A DNA stretch of 64,000 nt from Vibrio crassostreae (GTDB lineage: Bacteria; Pseudomonadota; Gammaproteobacteria; Enterobacterales; Vibrionaceae): assembly GCF_024347415.1 (NCBI RefSeq), contig NZ_AP025477.1, forward strand, positions 682,001 to 746,000, read 5' to 3'. A model generated the notes under the pieces. The model was given only the letters and a program-made list of their open reading frames with translations. It searched no databases and was not told the origin of the DNA. Shown in pieces: positions 32,945-43,730 of the stretch (its first letter is position 1; each line of letters begins with the position of its first letter). A program made the position numbers and the translations under genes.

Positions 32945-33703
32945 TTAACGCACTTCAAATCCAAAACTGTTCAAGGTGTCTTTCGCTTTTTCGCTCTTTA
33001 GGAAAGTATAGAACTCTTCTGCAACGACTTTATCGTTCAATTTAGCTACAGGGTAACGTATTGGTGTGTGCAGATCAGATGGGAACGTCAACACTAGATT
33101 TACTTCTTTAGAAAGCAATGCGTCCGTCTTGTAGACAACCCCAAGCTTAGCTTCACTACGCTCTACTAAGGCTAAGGCCATACGAACATTGTTACTTGGT
33201 GCCAATCGAGTCTTCACATCGTCCCATACACCTAACGTTTCTAACGCTTCTTTCGCATAGATACCAGCAGGAACCGATATGGTGTTGCCCACTGCAAGCC
33301 TCTCATTAGTAAGCAGTTTAGCCCATTGATTACCTTTTGATAGGTCTAATGTTACCGATGTCTCTTTAGGGGAAATCAGCACAAGTTCGTTCTCACACAG
33401 ATTGGTGACATTGTCACTAGAAACGTATTTTCGGTCGACTAAATGCGTCATCCATTTTTCATTTGCCGAGATAAAAATGTCTGCTGGTGCTCCTCTTTCG
33501 ATTTGTCGCACCAAAGATGACGTACTCGCATACACAGGAATCACATCGACAGAATGATCTTTCTCAAACTCTTCAACCAACAGGTTAACCGCATTGGTCA
33601 TTGATGATGCAGCATAAACTCGTAGCTTTTCAGCAGCCAAAAGATGAGTGGAAGTCAGTGCCGAAGTTAAGGCCATGGCTAAAAGGATGACTCGCTTTTT
33701 CAT
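32945..33703 (-). CDS. modA: Periplasmic molybdate-binding protein
   Basis: A 252-aa protein from the ATG at 33703 (a GTG three codons earlier is weaker). The signal peptide (VILLAMALTSALTSTHLLAA) is followed by KLRVYAASSMTNAVNLLVEEFEK and ASTSSLVRQIERGAPADIFISANEKWM, the usual oxyanion-binding strands with Ser residues. It lies 13 bases after cobQ on the same strand, so molybdate uptake may share a transcript with cobalamin synthesis. Confidence 0.93.
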   Translation of the reverse strand: MKKRVILLAMALTSALTSTHLLAAEKLRVYAASSMTNAVNLLVEEFEKDHSVDVIPVYASTSSLVRQIERGAPADIFISANEKWMTHLVDRKYVSSDNVTNLCENELVLISPKETSVTLDLSKGNQWAKLLTNERLAVGNTISVPAGIYAKEALETLGVWDDVKTRLAPSNNVRMALALVERSEAKLGVVYKTDALLSKEVNLVLTFPSDLHTPIRYPVAKLNDKVVAEEFYTFLKSEKAKDTLNSFGFEVR

Positions 33704-33716
33704 TGTTATCACTTAT

Positions 33717-35186
33717 CTATGTTCGTTTCAGTTCTGGCCAAAGCAGGTCAAGATCTAAGTACTCTTCAATGGCATCCGCGATTCGATTAATACCCAGCTC
33801 TTTAAGCTGTTCATGGTCAATCGCTGTTACATCGTTGGCTCCTGCCCATTCGCAAATAAGCGACAACGCATCACTGTTATCGAATACGCCATGCAGGTAA
33901 GTACCAAAAATCGAGTTGTCTTGATTTACAGCGCCATCAAGGTTGCCTGATTCTAACTGAACAGGTAAAGCCTTTTCATTGACATCAGTCCTACCTACGT
34001 GAATTTCGTAACCTTTTACTGGTGCTGTTTTACCATCAAGTATCATGGTGCCGCGTACGTTTGTTAAAGTTTTCTGCTGTGTAAGAGTCGTTTCAGTATC
34101 CAAATACCCTAACCCTTCACTGCTGCCGGGCGTACCTTCAACGCCATCAGGATCGTGGATGATGTTACCTAACATTTGATAGCCGCCGCAGATCCCCATC
34201 ACTTTGCCACCTAAGCGCAAGTGACGTTGAATATCTTTATCCCAGCCTTGTTGTTTTAGGTAATCCAAATCTGCTCTTACAGATTTTGTACCCGGCAAGA
34301 TAATCAAATCTGCATTGTTTACACGTTCGCCTTTACCGACATAACGTAAATCAATTGAAGGATTCAGTCTTAGCGCATCAAAGTCCGTGTGATTGCTGAT
34401 TCTGGTTAACACCGGAACCACGACCTTAAGCTTAGCTTCTCCGTCAGACTCTTGAGCAGACGTAATCGCATCTTCAGCTTCTAAGTTAAAACCATGAAGA
34501 TACGGCAAGACACCAATCACTGGTTTACCAGTTTTTTCCTCTAGCCAATCTAGGCCAGATTGAAGAAGTGCGATATCGCCTCTAAAGCGGTTTATCACAA
34601 AACCTTTTACGCGAGCTTGTTCAGTTTCAGATAACAGAGCCAATGTGCCGTAGAGGTGCGCAAAAACGCCACCACGGTCAATATCAGCCACAATGATCAC
34701 TGGGATATCCGCTTTTTCAGCAAATCCCATGTTAGCGATATCATTTTCACGGAGATTGATTTCAGCTGGGCTACCCGCACCTTCAATCATTACACTTTCG
34801 TATTCTTCAGAAAGTCGGTCAAACGAATCGACAACCGTATCCATCGCAACTTTCTTGTAATCATGATAACCCGTCGCTTCCATGTTACTCAGCGCTCGGC
34901 CTTGCAGAATCACTTGTGCGCCGGTATCTGAATTAGGTTTTAGTAGTACAGGATTCATGTGAACGGTTGGCTCAATATTACAAGCTTGCGCTTGAACCGC
35001 TTGAGCGCGACCAATTTCACCACCATCTTTTGTCACAGCACTGTTTAACGCCATATTCTGTGGCTTGAATGGTGCCACTTTGATTCCTTTCCTTGCCAAG
35101 ACACGGCATAAACCTGCCACCAATACACTTTTCCCGGCATCTGACGTGGTTCCTTGAACCATAAGGGCGCTTAATGGTGCTCGCAT
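33717..35186 (-). CDS. cobQ: Adenosylcobyric acid synthase
   Basis: A 489-aa protein that amidates four side chains of the corrin ring in cobalamin synthesis. The N-terminal ATPase-like domain starts [21 protein letters not shown]; the C-terminal class I glutamine amidotransferase has nucleophile Cys in [14 protein letters not shown] and catalytic His in GTYLHGVFD. Full length. It stands alone among cobalamin genes here and is linked to modABC, so it may serve salvage. Confidence 0.93.
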   Translation of the reverse strand: MRAPLSALMVQGTTSDAGKSVLVAGLCRVLARKGIKVAPFKPQNMALNSAVTKDGGEIGRAQAVQAQACNIEPTVHMNPVLLKPNSDTGAQVILQGRALSNMEATGYHDYKKVAMDTVVDSFDRLSEEYESVMIEGAGSPAEINLRENDIANMGFAEKADIPVIIVADIDRGGVFAHLYGTLALLSETEQARVKGFVINRFRGDIALLQSGLDWLEEKTGKPVIGVLPYLHGFNLEAEDAITSAQESDGEAKLKVVVPVLTRISNHTDFDALRLNPSIDLRYVGKGERVNNADLIILPGTKSVRADLDYLKQQGWDKDIQRHLRLGGKVMGICGGYQMLGNIIHDPDGVEGTPGSSEGLGYLDTETTLTQQKTLTNVRGTMILDGKTAPVKGYEIHVGRTDVNEKALPVQLESGNLDGAVNQDNSIFGTYLHGVFDNSDALSLICEWAGANDVTAIDHEQLKELGINRIADAIEEYLDLDLLWPELKRT

Positions 35187-35400
35187 TTGTACTTAAATCC
35201 TTAATTTCTCAATTTGTAGCTGAAGGCAATATTTCTCTACCTCCATCTTAACGTCATTGCTAAGCAGATGCTCAATAAAATGAATGGAAAATGAATGTGT
35301 TACTCACTCTGGATTCAACCCCAGTGTTGTTTAATAGCTACATCGAAACGAAGCTTGTGAACGATAACAGGCGCTTCAACAAAAAACGTACTAACGAAAA

Positions 35401-35429
35401 GAAACGTTTCAAATTGAGAAAACGTTTCT
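35401..35429. promoter_or_regulatory. Paired AAACGTTT palindromes upstream of the OB-fold gene
   Basis: GAAACGTTTC (35401-35410) and AAAACGTTT (35419-35427) each contain the palindrome AAACGTTT; centres are about 18 bp apart and end 28 bases before the start codon. They look like operator sites of a LacI/PurR-type or other dimeric regulator. Confidence 0.4.
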
Positions 35430-35456
35430 ACTAAAAACAACATTAAGGAATTCACC

Positions 35457-35837
35457 ATGAAAAAAACTGTATTAGCTATCGCATCTACTATTATCCTTGC
35501 CCCAACTTTCGCAATGGCTAGTGACCACAGCAACAATAACAAGCACGAAAGCGCTATTGCTTACACTGGACCAATTGAAACCGTTTCTGTTGCGACACTA
35601 CTTGCCGATACAAGCATGTTCGCAGAGCAAGAAGCAATTGTGGATGGCAAGATTGTTCGTCAACTAAAGAATGACACGTTTGTATTCTCTGACGGCCAGA
35701 GTGAAATTCAAATAGAACTGGATGATGACATCCACCTAGCACAACCGCTAACCGCTGATACAAAAGTTCGTATCTTTGGTGAATACGAAGGCGGAAAAAC
35801 TCCGGAAATCGAAGTAGATCATATCCAAGTTCTATAA
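35457..35837 (+). CDS. Periplasmic OB-fold stress protein (YgiW/YdeI, BOF family)
   Basis: A 126-aa protein with a signal peptide (VLAIASTIILAPTFAMA) and a BOF-type OB fold: ETVSVATLLADTSMFAEQEAIVDGKIVRQLKNDTFVFSDGQSEIQIELDDD. This family is linked to resistance to peroxide, acid, metals and antimicrobial peptides. AAGGAATTC precedes the start; a terminator follows. Two AAACGTTT palindromes lie in its promoter region. Confidence 0.85.
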   Translation: MKKTVLAIASTIILAPTFAMASDHSNNNKHESAIAYTGPIETVSVATLLADTSMFAEQEAIVDGKIVRQLKNDTFVFSDGQSEIQIELDDDIHLAQPLTADTKVRIFGEYEGGKTPEIEVDHIQVL

Positions 35838-35873
35838 GCGATAATTATAAAACATACTGACTTCAAACAATTG

Positions 35874-35896
35874 GCCTGCATATTGCAGGCTTTTTT
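35874..35896 (+). terminator. Terminator of the OB-fold gene
   Basis: GCCTGCA pairs with TGCAGGC, followed by TTTTTT. Confidence 0.85.
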
Positions 35897-35935
35897 GTAT
35901 TATACTGCCGAAAATACAATTTATATGGAGTCACC

Positions 35936-36460
35936 ATGCTAGGTTGCACGAATAAGACTGTCCTTTTAGGACTCGCTGCACTGTGTTCATTCTCTGCGTC
36001 TGCAAACAACTTTAACTACAACACATTCGAGCTGCGCATGGGTACTAGCCCAAGTACTTTCGGCGGTGAAGTAACAACAATGTTCACTCAGAACTCTCAC
36101 TTTGTTGCTCGTATCGATTCAGAGTTTGAAAGTGATTGGGATGCAGCGGTAGGTATGGGATTCAACGGCCCAATCAGCCAATTTGCTGACGTTACTGGTC
36201 AAATGTTACTGCACAACATCGAACGTAATGACGACAACCACATCAAAACGGAAATCAACCTTGGCTTGAGAGCTTGGTTAATGGCAAACGTTGAAGTTAA
36301 CGCGCGCCTAGGCCAACTGATCGACAACGACGACACGCATTCAATTGTTGGTGTTGGTGCACGCTTCCACTCTACGGATCAACTTTCTGTTGGCCTTGAT
36401 ATGAGAAACAACGGCACTTACGGCCACCAGCTGTTAATGTCGGCTCGATTCGGTTTCTAA
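35936..36460 (+). CDS. Small outer-membrane-type beta-barrel protein
   Basis: A 174-aa protein with a signal peptide (LLGLAALCSFSASANN). Alternating strands fill the mature part (FELRMGTSPSTFGGE; LNLGLRAWLMANVEVNARLG) and the final strand LLMSARFGF ends in Phe, the signal for barrel insertion by BamA. Probably an eight-stranded barrel. Not recognised further. Confidence 0.6.
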   Translation: MLGCTNKTVLLGLAALCSFSASANNFNYNTFELRMGTSPSTFGGEVTTMFTQNSHFVARIDSEFESDWDAAVGMGFNGPISQFADVTGQMLLHNIERNDDNHIKTEINLGLRAWLMANVEVNARLGQLIDNDDTHSIVGVGARFHSTDQLSVGLDMRNNGTYGHQLLMSARFGF

Positions 36461-36519
36461 TCTAGATTTCGCATCTAAGTTTGATTACTGAGTAATAAAT
36501 AGCGACATGAGCTAAATAG

Positions 36520-36556
36520 AAAAAGCCCCGAACACATTAATGTTCGGGGCTTTTTT
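36520..36556. terminator. Bidirectional terminator
   Basis: AAAAAGCCCCGAACA pairs with TGTTCGGGGCTTTTT between two convergent genes. Confidence 0.92.
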
Positions 36557-36609
36557 GTTTGTTAGTTTCGCTGGCTTTAAGTCGTTCACGCTCTAAGCCA
36601 GCGACTTAC

Positions 36610-38217
36610 TTATAAATTAACCATCAGCATCTTTTTCTGGTGATCTAGGTATTCTTCATAAGTACCTTGGAAGCTCACTAGCTGTTGGTCTTTCACATCG
36701 ATGATGTGTGTTGCTAGTGAAGAAACGAACTCGCGGTCATGGCTTACGAAGATAAGTGTGCCAGTGTAAACCTTAAGTGCATCGTTTAGGGCTTGGATTG
36801 CTTCCATGTCCATGTGGTTGGTTGGTTCGTCCATCACAAGCACGTTGATGTCTTGCATCATTAGCTTGCCGAATAACAGACGGTTTTTCTCACCACCAGA
36901 ACAGTTACGTGCTTTCTTGTTTGCATCATCAGCAGTAAACAACAGACGACCCAAAATGCCACGTACCATTAGGTCATCGTGCTTCGCTGTACGCCATTGT
37001 GAGATCCAATCGAAGATGCTCAGATCGTTATCAAAGTCCTTAGTGCTATCTTGTGGGCAGTAACCTACAGAAGCATTTTCAGACCATTTAACGATACCTT
37101 CGTTCTGCTCTAGCTCTTGAACTAGACAACGTAGTAGCGTTGTTTTACCTACACCGTTCTCACCGATAACCGCAAGGCGTGTACCCGCTTCAAGCAATAA
37201 ATTACCACCAGCAAACAGTGTTTCACCATCGAAGCCGTGACCAAGTTCTTGAAGTTCAAGCGCTTGACGGTGCAGTTTCTTGCCTTCACCGAAATCAATT
37301 GATGGGCTCATACGGCTCGATGACTTCACTTCATCAAGCGTGATTTTGTCCATTTTCTTAGCACGTGAACTTGCTTGCTTCGCTTTAGATGCGTTAGCAC
37401 CAAAACGGTTTACGAAGTCTTGAAGCTCGCTGATTTCAGCCGCTTTCTTAGCATTGCTTGCCAGAAGTTGTTCGCGAATCAAGCCAGATGCTTCTAGGAA
37501 GTACTCGTAGTTACCTGGGTAAATACGCAGTTCACCGTAATCGATGTCCGCCATGTGCGTACACACAGAGTTCAGGAAGTGTCTATCGTGCGAGATGATG
37601 ATCATTGTACATTTACGTTGGTTTAGCTCTTCAGCAAGCCAGTTGATCGTGTGAATGTCCAAGTTGTTGGTTGGTTCATCAAGTAGCAAGATATCTGGGT
37701 TTGCAAATAGCGCTTGTGCCAATAGCACACGCAGTTTCCAACCTGGAGCAACTTGCTGCATCAGACCGAAGTGGAACTCTTCTTCGATACCTGCTTGAAT
37801 CAGGATGTCACCCGCACGGCTTTCTGCTGTGTAGCCGTCCATTTCAGCGAATTCGCTTTCAAGTTCAGCGACTTTCATACCATCGTCTTCGCTCATTTCT
37901 GGCAAAGAGTAAATACGGTCACGTTCTTGTTTTACTTCCCACAGCTTTCTGTCGCCCATGATTACAACGTCGATAACGCTGTATTGTTCGAATGCGAACT
38001 GGTCTTGGCTAAGCACACCCAGTTTTTCTCCTGGAGTGATAGAAACGTTGCCCGAACTTGGCGTTAATGCGCCACTTAGGATTTTCATGAACGTTGATTT
38101 GCCGCAACCATTGGCGCCGATCAAACCATAACGGTTGCCGTTACCAAATTTAGCAGAGATGTTTTCAAACAGCGGCTCTGCGCCAAATTGCATTGTGATG
38201 TTCGCGGTAGATATCAA
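36610..38217 (-). CDS. ybiT: ABC-F family ATPase YbiT
   Basis: A 535-aa cytoplasmic protein with two ATP-binding cassettes and no membrane helix. Cassette 1: [37 protein letters not shown]. Linker about residues 240-300 with [10 protein letters not shown]. Cassette 2: [39 protein letters not shown]. Length and linker match YbiT, one of the ribosome-associated ABC-F proteins thought to aid stalled translation. Its own promoter lies in the 320-base gap to its right. Confidence 0.9.
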   Translation of the reverse strand: MISTANITMQFGAEPLFENISAKFGNGNRYGLIGANGCGKSTFMKILSGALTPSSGNVSITPGEKLGVLSQDQFAFEQYSVIDVVIMGDRKLWEVKQERDRIYSLPEMSEDDGMKVAELESEFAEMDGYTAESRAGDILIQAGIEEEFHFGLMQQVAPGWKLRVLLAQALFANPDILLLDEPTNNLDIHTINWLAEELNQRKCTMIIISHDRHFLNSVCTHMADIDYGELRIYPGNYEYFLEASGLIREQLLASNAKKAAEISELQDFVNRFGANASKAKQASSRAKKMDKITLDEVKSSSRMSPSIDFGEGKKLHRQALELQELGHGFDGETLFAGGNLLLEAGTRLAVIGENGVGKTTLLRCLVQELEQNEGIVKWSENASVGYCPQDSTKDFDNDLSIFDWISQWRTAKHDDLMVRGILGRLLFTADDANKKARNCSGGEKNRLLFGKLMMQDINVLVMDEPTNHMDMEAIQALNDALKVYTGTLIFVSHDREFVSSLATHIIDVKDQQLVSFQGTYEEYLDHQKKMLMVNL

Positions 38218-38422
38218 AGAACTAATTCCTAAGCGTGTACTGACAGATAATTATTAGGCTATTTCAAGAACCTAAATAAGAAGTACGAAAGTATGGATTA
38301 AACAAAAATCGAAGCGCGGATTATATAGAGATCTCGATCACGTTGTCGAGGTTAAACAGTAAACGAATAGTAAACATAGACCATTTAGATGCTTTTCATA
38401 CGTTATTGGGGTGTAAATAGAA

Positions 38423-38453
38423 AAATCCCCACCAGCAGAACCGGCAGGGATTT
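38423..38453. terminator. Hairpin terminator
   Basis: AAATCCC...GGGATTT stem with internal CC-AGC/CCGG pairing, in the gap between two leftward genes. Confidence 0.55.
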
Positions 38454-38541
38454 CATTTATCAACACTAAAAGTCTTTTAAGCTCGTCACTTTTGAAACTA
38501 TAGCTCTTCCAAACGAAAAGCTTTGATGACTAGCAGAACTG

Positions 38542-39225
38542 TTATTTAGTTATTTTCTTTTGAACGTATTTTTGGCTTACATCTACTACCGCAACATCTC
38601 TAAAGAAGCTTCTACCCAACAGAAGTGGGAATGAAAGATGCGTTCGGTCCGCTAGAGTAAACTCAGTTTTGTCTTTCAGGTCACCGATTTGAATTGAAGC
38701 GACAACCACAGCACGTCGTTGTGTGCCTTCCGCGCTCGACTGCTTGATCTTAACCCAACGCTCTACCGGTAAGCTGATCTCTTCCGTAGTGATGCCATCA
38801 TGTTCGATTTTGAACTTAACCCAGTCTTTTCCGTCACGTTCAAAATCAACAATATCAACCGCACTGATTGAAGAGGTTGTTGCGCCTGTATCGACACGTG
38901 CTTTAAACGCTTCTTTCAAACCTGGTACAAACACCCACTCTTCTTCACCAAGAATCAGTTTGCCATCGCTTGTTTTAGTCGGCTTTGGAGCTGGCTTTTC
39001 TTCAGGCTTTGGTTTCACTTCTGGTTCAGTTGGTTTTACTTCTTCAGGCTTCTCTGTAGGTGCCGTTACTTTCTCGCCTTCAGTTGCGTCAGTCTTTGAA
39101 GAGTCATCCACAACAGGTTGTTCTACTTGAGGCTTTTGCTCTGGCTCGACAGGAGCTTGAGTCGTCGAACAAGCAAACAGGCCACCACTTAGCATTAAAA
39201 CTACAATCGCTTTCCAGTTATACAT
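38542..39225 (-). CDS. Retropepsin-like aspartic protease lipoprotein (RimK-associated Zn_protease family)
   Basis: A 227-aa lipoprotein: signal with lipobox LFAC (Cys19), then a Pro/Glu/Lys-rich spacer of about 70 residues (PTEKPEEVKPTEPEVKPKPEEKP), then a single retropepsin-type domain with the active-site motif ARVDTGATTSSISA and a later LLLGRSFFRDVAVVDVS. The family was annotated as ATP-dependent zinc protease; the DTGA motif indicates aspartic chemistry as a dimer. Likely periplasmic, facing the cell wall. Confidence 0.8.
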   Translation of the reverse strand: MYNWKAIVVLMLSGGLFACSTTQAPVEPEQKPQVEQPVVDDSSKTDATEGEKVTAPTEKPEEVKPTEPEVKPKPEEKPAPKPTKTSDGKLILGEEEWVFVPGLKEAFKARVDTGATTSSISAVDIVDFERDGKDWVKFKIEHDGITTEEISLPVERWVKIKQSSAEGTQRRAVVVASIQIGDLKDKTEFTLADRTHLSFPLLLGRSFFRDVAVVDVSQKYVQKKITK

Positions 39226-39236
39226 TCAGTCACCTT

Positions 39237-40430
39237 CTATTTTGAAACGTTGGCTATCGCTTTAGCTACATAAGGAATATGAGATTCGGAAAGGCCTGCA
39301 ATATTGATGCGTCCATCACCAACACCATAGACTCCATACTCTTCACGTAATTGATTCATTTGAGTTTCTTTAAAGCCTAGTACACTAAACATGCCTTTAT
39401 GGCTTTCAATGAAATCAAATTGTGACGTGTTATAAGTATTTCGCAATTCATCACATAAACTTTGGCGCAGATTTAACAAACGTTGCTGCATTTCACTCAA
39501 TTCTTGCTTCCAAATCGATGTTAGCTCTTGATTCTGAAGAATTGTTTTAACCAAAGCGGCACCATGATCTGGCGGCATTGTATAAGTTGAACGAGCAAGC
39601 GTAAGAAGCTTACCTTTAGCATTACCAACGTGTTCGCTGTTCTTGCCAATCACGATAGCGGCACCCGTTCTTTCACGGTATAAACCGAAGTTCTTCGAGC
39701 AAGATGTCGTAATCAACATCTCTTCGACGTTGTTAGCCATGTGTTGAAGACCTTTAGCATCTTCTTCTAGGCCATCACCAAAACCTTGGTAGGCAATATC
39801 AACGAACGGTAAGAAACCATTCTTCTGAGATAATTTGGTGATTTCCTGCCACGCTTCAAAGTCGATATCTGCACCCGTTGGGTTATGGCAGCAACCGTGC
39901 AGTAGTACCACGTCTGATGGACCCGCTTTCGAAAGGTCATCCAACATTTTTGCAGTATCAACTTGCTTCGTTTCAGGACTGAAGTAATTGTAGTATCGAA
40001 CTTTTAAGCCTGCCGCTTCCATCACCGGTTTGTGGTTAACGTAGCTTGGGTTTGAAATCCAAACTGTGGTGTCTGGTTGAGAAACTTTCATTAAGTCACC
40101 CAACATGCGAAGTGCACCACTTGCACCAGGTGTTTGAATCGCAGCAACGCGATCCATTGCAGAAGTCCCTTTAAGCAGCAGATCAACCATGCTCTGGTTA
40201 AACTCTTCACAGCCTGCTAGGCCAACGTAAGCTTTGGTTTTCTGCGTATCAACAACGATATCTTGAGCCATAGAAACGGCTTTCATGATCGGTGTTTCGC
40301 CTTGGTCGTTTTTGTAAACGCCAATGCCTAAGTCGACTTTATCAGTACGAGTATCGCCGCGGTAAGCAACAGAAAGAGATAGAATTGGATCTAAAGTTGG
40401 TTTTGGTAGATGTGAAAACATGAAAGTCAC
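39237..40430 (-). CDS. Aromatic/aspartate aminotransferase
   Basis: A 397-aa PLP enzyme of class I. PLP-Lys is in TTSCSKNFGLYRERTGA, substrate Arg in GRINIAGLSESHI, and GCCHNPTGADI carries the Asn contact. Length and sequence suit the AspC/TyrB group that moves amino groups between aspartate, aromatic amino acids and 2-oxoglutarate; which substrate dominates cannot be read. It ends 12 bases upstream of the retropepsin gene start on the same strand. Confidence 0.9.
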   Translation of the reverse strand: MTFMFSHLPKPTLDPILSLSVAYRGDTRTDKVDLGIGVYKNDQGETPIMKAVSMAQDIVVDTQKTKAYVGLAGCEEFNQSMVDLLLKGTSAMDRVAAIQTPGASGALRMLGDLMKVSQPDTTVWISNPSYVNHKPVMEAAGLKVRYYNYFSPETKQVDTAKMLDDLSKAGPSDVVLLHGCCHNPTGADIDFEAWQEITKLSQKNGFLPFVDIAYQGFGDGLEEDAKGLQHMANNVEEMLITTSCSKNFGLYRERTGAAIVIGKNSEHVGNAKGKLLTLARSTYTMPPDHGAALVKTILQNQELTSIWKQELSEMQQRLLNLRQSLCDELRNTYNTSQFDFIESHKGMFSVLGFKETQMNQLREEYGVYGVGDGRINIAGLSESHIPYVAKAIANVSK

Positions 40431-40638
40431 AACCCTTTGAAATTCAAGTAATGAGTTTCACGTTAACATTATCGTAGACAAATCAGAAACATTTTTTAAT
40501 AGAAGCGCTTAGTTAGCATAAGTAATCAGAGATTGGTCATTTCAAACGGATAAATAGTGCAAATTTCAAACACCTAATGACCTATTTAACAATTTAAAGC
40601 GCTTTATTTCTATGTGTCTTATGTTCCCATGTGCCCTA

Positions 40639-41475
40639 TTAAGCACTTTGTTTGAATTGCCTTGGTGTCATTCCCGACCACGCCTTAAATCGAGTACTAA
40701 AGTTAGCCGCATTCGGGTAACCCACGATCTCGCCAATGTGTTGAATCGACCAATCACTCGATTTTAACAAACGTGCTGCGTATTCCATTCTCATGCGCAT
40801 GATATGAGTCATTGGGCTGTGTGAGTAATAGCGCTGGCACAAGCGATGGAAATGCGGCTCTGAACACGGGAATAGGTTTGCCAGCTCATGTACATTCCAC
40901 TCTTTATGCAGCTGCTTTTGTACGTTATCGAACACTCTTCTTAATCGAATCAAATTTCTAGATTGCTGCTGCGGGACTGGCGCATTAATCATGAATTCTA
41001 TTTGGGCTACGCTGTGAATGGCAATCGCTCCACCGAGATCAATGGGCAACGCGATGCTTCTTAACAAGGTATGAATGCAAGACGAAACAACTTCTGCTGC
41101 CGGAGAGAGCGTATAACTCACCTCATCATTGACGACATTTTCCCAGTGCTTATCAGGCGACAGAAAGATCCAAGCTATCTGCCATGTCTCTTCTTCAATC
41201 CCAAAGCCGTTCTCAACGCCTGCAGGCACAGTAATACACGACCCCGGCTCTAGAATGTATCGACACCCTTCGCTTTCGAGCCACCCTTTGCCTCTTACGG
41301 TATACAGCAACATGTGTTTTTGTTGGTTCTTTCGATAAACAGAAAAGAAATCACGGCACGATGCTGTCCCACATTGAACAATACCCAGTTCTTCGAATGC
41401 CAATACATGGCTTTGATCGACAAACTCTTGATGGGTCTTTTCAGAGATCTCGTACCGTTCTTGTTTCTCGCTCAT
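40639..41475 (-). CDS. AraC-family regulator divergent from a MATE transporter
   Basis: A 278-aa protein from MSEKQERYEI; an earlier TTG is less likely. The N-terminal cupin-like domain (residues about 30-130: LLYTVRGKGWLESEGCRYILEPGSCITVPAG) should bind a small effector. Two helix-turn-helices follow in the last 100 residues (WNVHELANLFPCSEPHFHRLCQRYY and WSIQHIGEIVGYPNAANFSTRFKAW). It is read away from the MATE gene with 130 bases between and probably controls it. A paralogous pair occurs at 59,040-61,381. Confidence 0.85.
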   Translation of the reverse strand: MSEKQERYEISEKTHQEFVDQSHVLAFEELGIVQCGTASCRDFFSVYRKNQQKHMLLYTVRGKGWLESEGCRYILEPGSCITVPAGVENGFGIEEETWQIAWIFLSPDKHWENVVNDEVSYTLSPAAEVVSSCIHTLLRSIALPIDLGGAIAIHSVAQIEFMINAPVPQQQSRNLIRLRRVFDNVQKQLHKEWNVHELANLFPCSEPHFHRLCQRYYSHSPMTHIMRMRMEYAARLLKSSDWSIQHIGEIVGYPNAANFSTRFKAWSGMTPRQFKQSA

Positions 41476-41607
41476 ACCATTGCTAGCTCGTTCATGTTGC
41501 CGAACTACCAAAGTGGATAGTTTGGCAAAAGTTTGTGATGAACCTGAACAATACAGTTAAAACAAATACCGATAAACTTCTCGCATATTCACTAGAGGGG
41601 AAATGCG

Positions 41608-42993
41608 ATGCTCTCGACATATCGTCATTTAGACAAAGAATTTTGGCACAAGCTGTTACACATCGGTTTACCTGTCTCACTGCAAACTATGTTGTTCTCA
41701 TTGCTCGGCGTGGTCGATATTTTCATGGTCAATCAGCTTGGTGATGCGGCAACCGCAGCAGTTGGCGTTGGCAACCGTATCTTCTTCTTTAACTTAATCA
41801 TGGTTTCCGGAATTAGCGGTGCAGTCAGCGTGCTAGCTTCGCAATATTTTGGAGCGGGTGATTTCAATGGCATTCGACGTGTCTTGTCGCAATCTTGGGC
41901 GTTGTCTATCTTTGCTATCATCCCTTTTGTTTTGATTTATACACTGGTTCCTGAATCAGTCGTGTCTGTGGTGGCCTCAGACCCTGATTACGTCCGCTTG
42001 GCAACGGATTACCTTTGGATAACAGGAGCCAGCCTTATTGGTACGGCAATCGTTGTGCCGCTAGAAAGCGCGCTGCGATCGGTCGGTGAAGCCAAATTGC
42101 CCACCAAGATAAGTATTTGGGCAATCATCGTTAATGCGATTCTCAATGCCCTGCTGATCTTCGGACTATTTGGTTTTCCAGAACTCGGCGTGGTTGGCGC
42201 AGCGATAGGCACCACAGTTTCTCGATTATTTCAGACCATTGCGTTGCTTATTATGGCGAGGAAACATTACGCGCATCTATTCCCTACAATAGAGAGTTGG
42301 CGTGATGCAATCTTACCCAAGCACAGGAAGAAGTACTTCAAGATTGCAATTCCTATGTTAGTTCATGATACGGCATGGGCTGGTGGGATACTGATTTACA
42401 ACGTCATTGTAGGTCAGATTGGCGTTGGTGAACTTGCGATCATCTCACTGTTATCACCAGTGGAAAGCATCTTAATTTCTGCCTTCTTGGGCTTTGCTGT
42501 TGCCGCTTCGATCATTCTAGGCAATGAGATTGGTGCGAAGAATTATCAACGTGTTGAAAATACCGCTTGGGGCTATGTACTTGTCAGTTGTGCACTTGCG
42601 ACACTATTGGCAGTGCTGTGCTTTATCGCCAAGCCAGCCATTGTTCAATTAATCGATTTAACGCATCTGGAACTCAAAGATACAGCGGTCAACGTCGCTT
42701 TGGTGATGGCCGCAGGGATGATATTGAGAGTGTTCAACATGGTTGGCATAGGTGGCGTGTTAAAAAGCGGCGGAGACATCAACTACAGCATCTTCATCGA
42801 CATATTTGGCCAGTGGGCCATTGGTATTCCCCTCGCCTATTTCACCGCTTTAATACTGGGCTGGTCTTTAGAATGGGTGCTGATGATTGTGTTACTGGAG
42901 GAACTAGCGAAGATCGCTTTAACTAGCCAGCGAATTCACTCTAAGAAATGGATCAACAACCTAATAGAAGAGCGGGATCACGTCGCAGCTTGA
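41608..42993 (+). CDS. MATE-family multidrug/cation antiporter
   Basis: A 461-aa inner-membrane protein with twelve predicted helices in two halves. GLPVSLQTMLFSLLGVVDIFMVNQLG and NRIFFFNLIMVSGISGAVSVLASQYFG are the standard first-half signatures. The end SKKWINNL is shared with the MATE protein at 59,984. AGGGGAAATGCG precedes the start. Function: export of toxic organic cations or drugs in exchange for Na+ or H+; the substrate is not known. Confidence 0.9.
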   Translation: MLSTYRHLDKEFWHKLLHIGLPVSLQTMLFSLLGVVDIFMVNQLGDAATAAVGVGNRIFFFNLIMVSGISGAVSVLASQYFGAGDFNGIRRVLSQSWALSIFAIIPFVLIYTLVPESVVSVVASDPDYVRLATDYLWITGASLIGTAIVVPLESALRSVGEAKLPTKISIWAIIVNAILNALLIFGLFGFPELGVVGAAIGTTVSRLFQTIALLIMARKHYAHLFPTIESWRDAILPKHRKKYFKIAIPMLVHDTAWAGGILIYNVIVGQIGVGELAIISLLSPVESILISAFLGFAVAASIILGNEIGAKNYQRVENTAWGYVLVSCALATLLAVLCFIAKPAIVQLIDLTHLELKDTAVNVALVMAAGMILRVFNMVGIGGVLKSGGDINYSIFIDIFGQWAIGIPLAYFTALILGWSLEWVLMIVLLEELAKIALTSQRIHSKKWINNLIEERDHVAA

Positions 42994-43104
42994 ATGGTAG
43001 TTTGAGCGAATAAACGAAAAGAACTCACACCCAAGGGCCGATTGGTTGCATTGCGCTAACCATGACGCCCTTTTTCGCTTTACAAGGGTGCTAAGTCACG
43101 ACAG

Positions 43105-43575
43105 TTATATGTTAGTAAATCGATGGATAATTTGGTTTGAACTGCCACGCCAATCCAACATCGGATCCGCTTTGTCTTGTTCAAAACGACCATCAATCAA
43201 GGTATCAACGTACTCCAATACTTGCTTCTGCTTTTCATCGAGTTCGTCGAGTTCGTAACCCGTCCACATCCAAATATCTTTACCTTCACATTCTGCTTTT
43301 ACACGCCGAACAAGCTTAAGCACTTCAGACACGTTTGCAGGATGCAGAGGATCACCACCAGAAAGCGACAAACCACGACGCTTGATTCGCGGATCATTGA
43401 GATCAGCAATAATGTGGTCTTGAAGTTCTTGAGTGAACAAATGCCCAGAGTCCAACCTTTGCGTCGATTGGTTATAACACCCGCGACACTGGTGTACACA
43501 ACCCGACACAAACAAAGTGCAGCGTGTTCCTGGGCCATTTACAACGTCGATTGGGTGATATTGGTGATAATTCAT
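43105..43575 (-). CDS. nrdG: Anaerobic ribonucleotide reductase activating enzyme
   Basis: A 156-aa radical SAM protein. The cluster-binding motif is GCVHQCRGCYN (Cys26, Cys30, Cys33). SGGDPLHPANV is the SAM-binding GGE-like strand. It makes the glycyl radical on NrdD, encoded just upstream, 155 bases apart with a hairpin between that may set the ratio of the two proteins. Confidence 0.93.
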   Translation of the reverse strand: MNYHQYHPIDVVNGPGTRCTLFVSGCVHQCRGCYNQSTQRLDSGHLFTQELQDHIIADLNDPRIKRRGLSLSGGDPLHPANVSEVLKLVRRVKAECEGKDIWMWTGYELDELDEKQKQVLEYVDTLIDGRFEQDKADPMLDWRGSSNQIIHRFTNI

Positions 43576-43645
43576 AAGGCAGTATTGAAAACTCGTTATT
43601 GCTTAATAGTTTGAAGTGAAGTGCTGTCACAGCTGAAACGAAAGA

Positions 43646-43673
43646 ATTGGTATCGACACAACACCGATACCAA
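43646..43673 (-). terminator. Intercistronic hairpin between nrdD and nrdG
   Basis: ATTGGTATCG pairs perfectly with CGATACCAAT around an 8-base loop. There is no strong T-tract, so it may act as an attenuator or mRNA stabiliser. Confidence 0.55.
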
Positions 43674-43730
43674 TCTTATTTCTTGAAACCTAGCTCTTCT
43701 AAGTAAGCTAGATAATGATCTTAGCAGTTA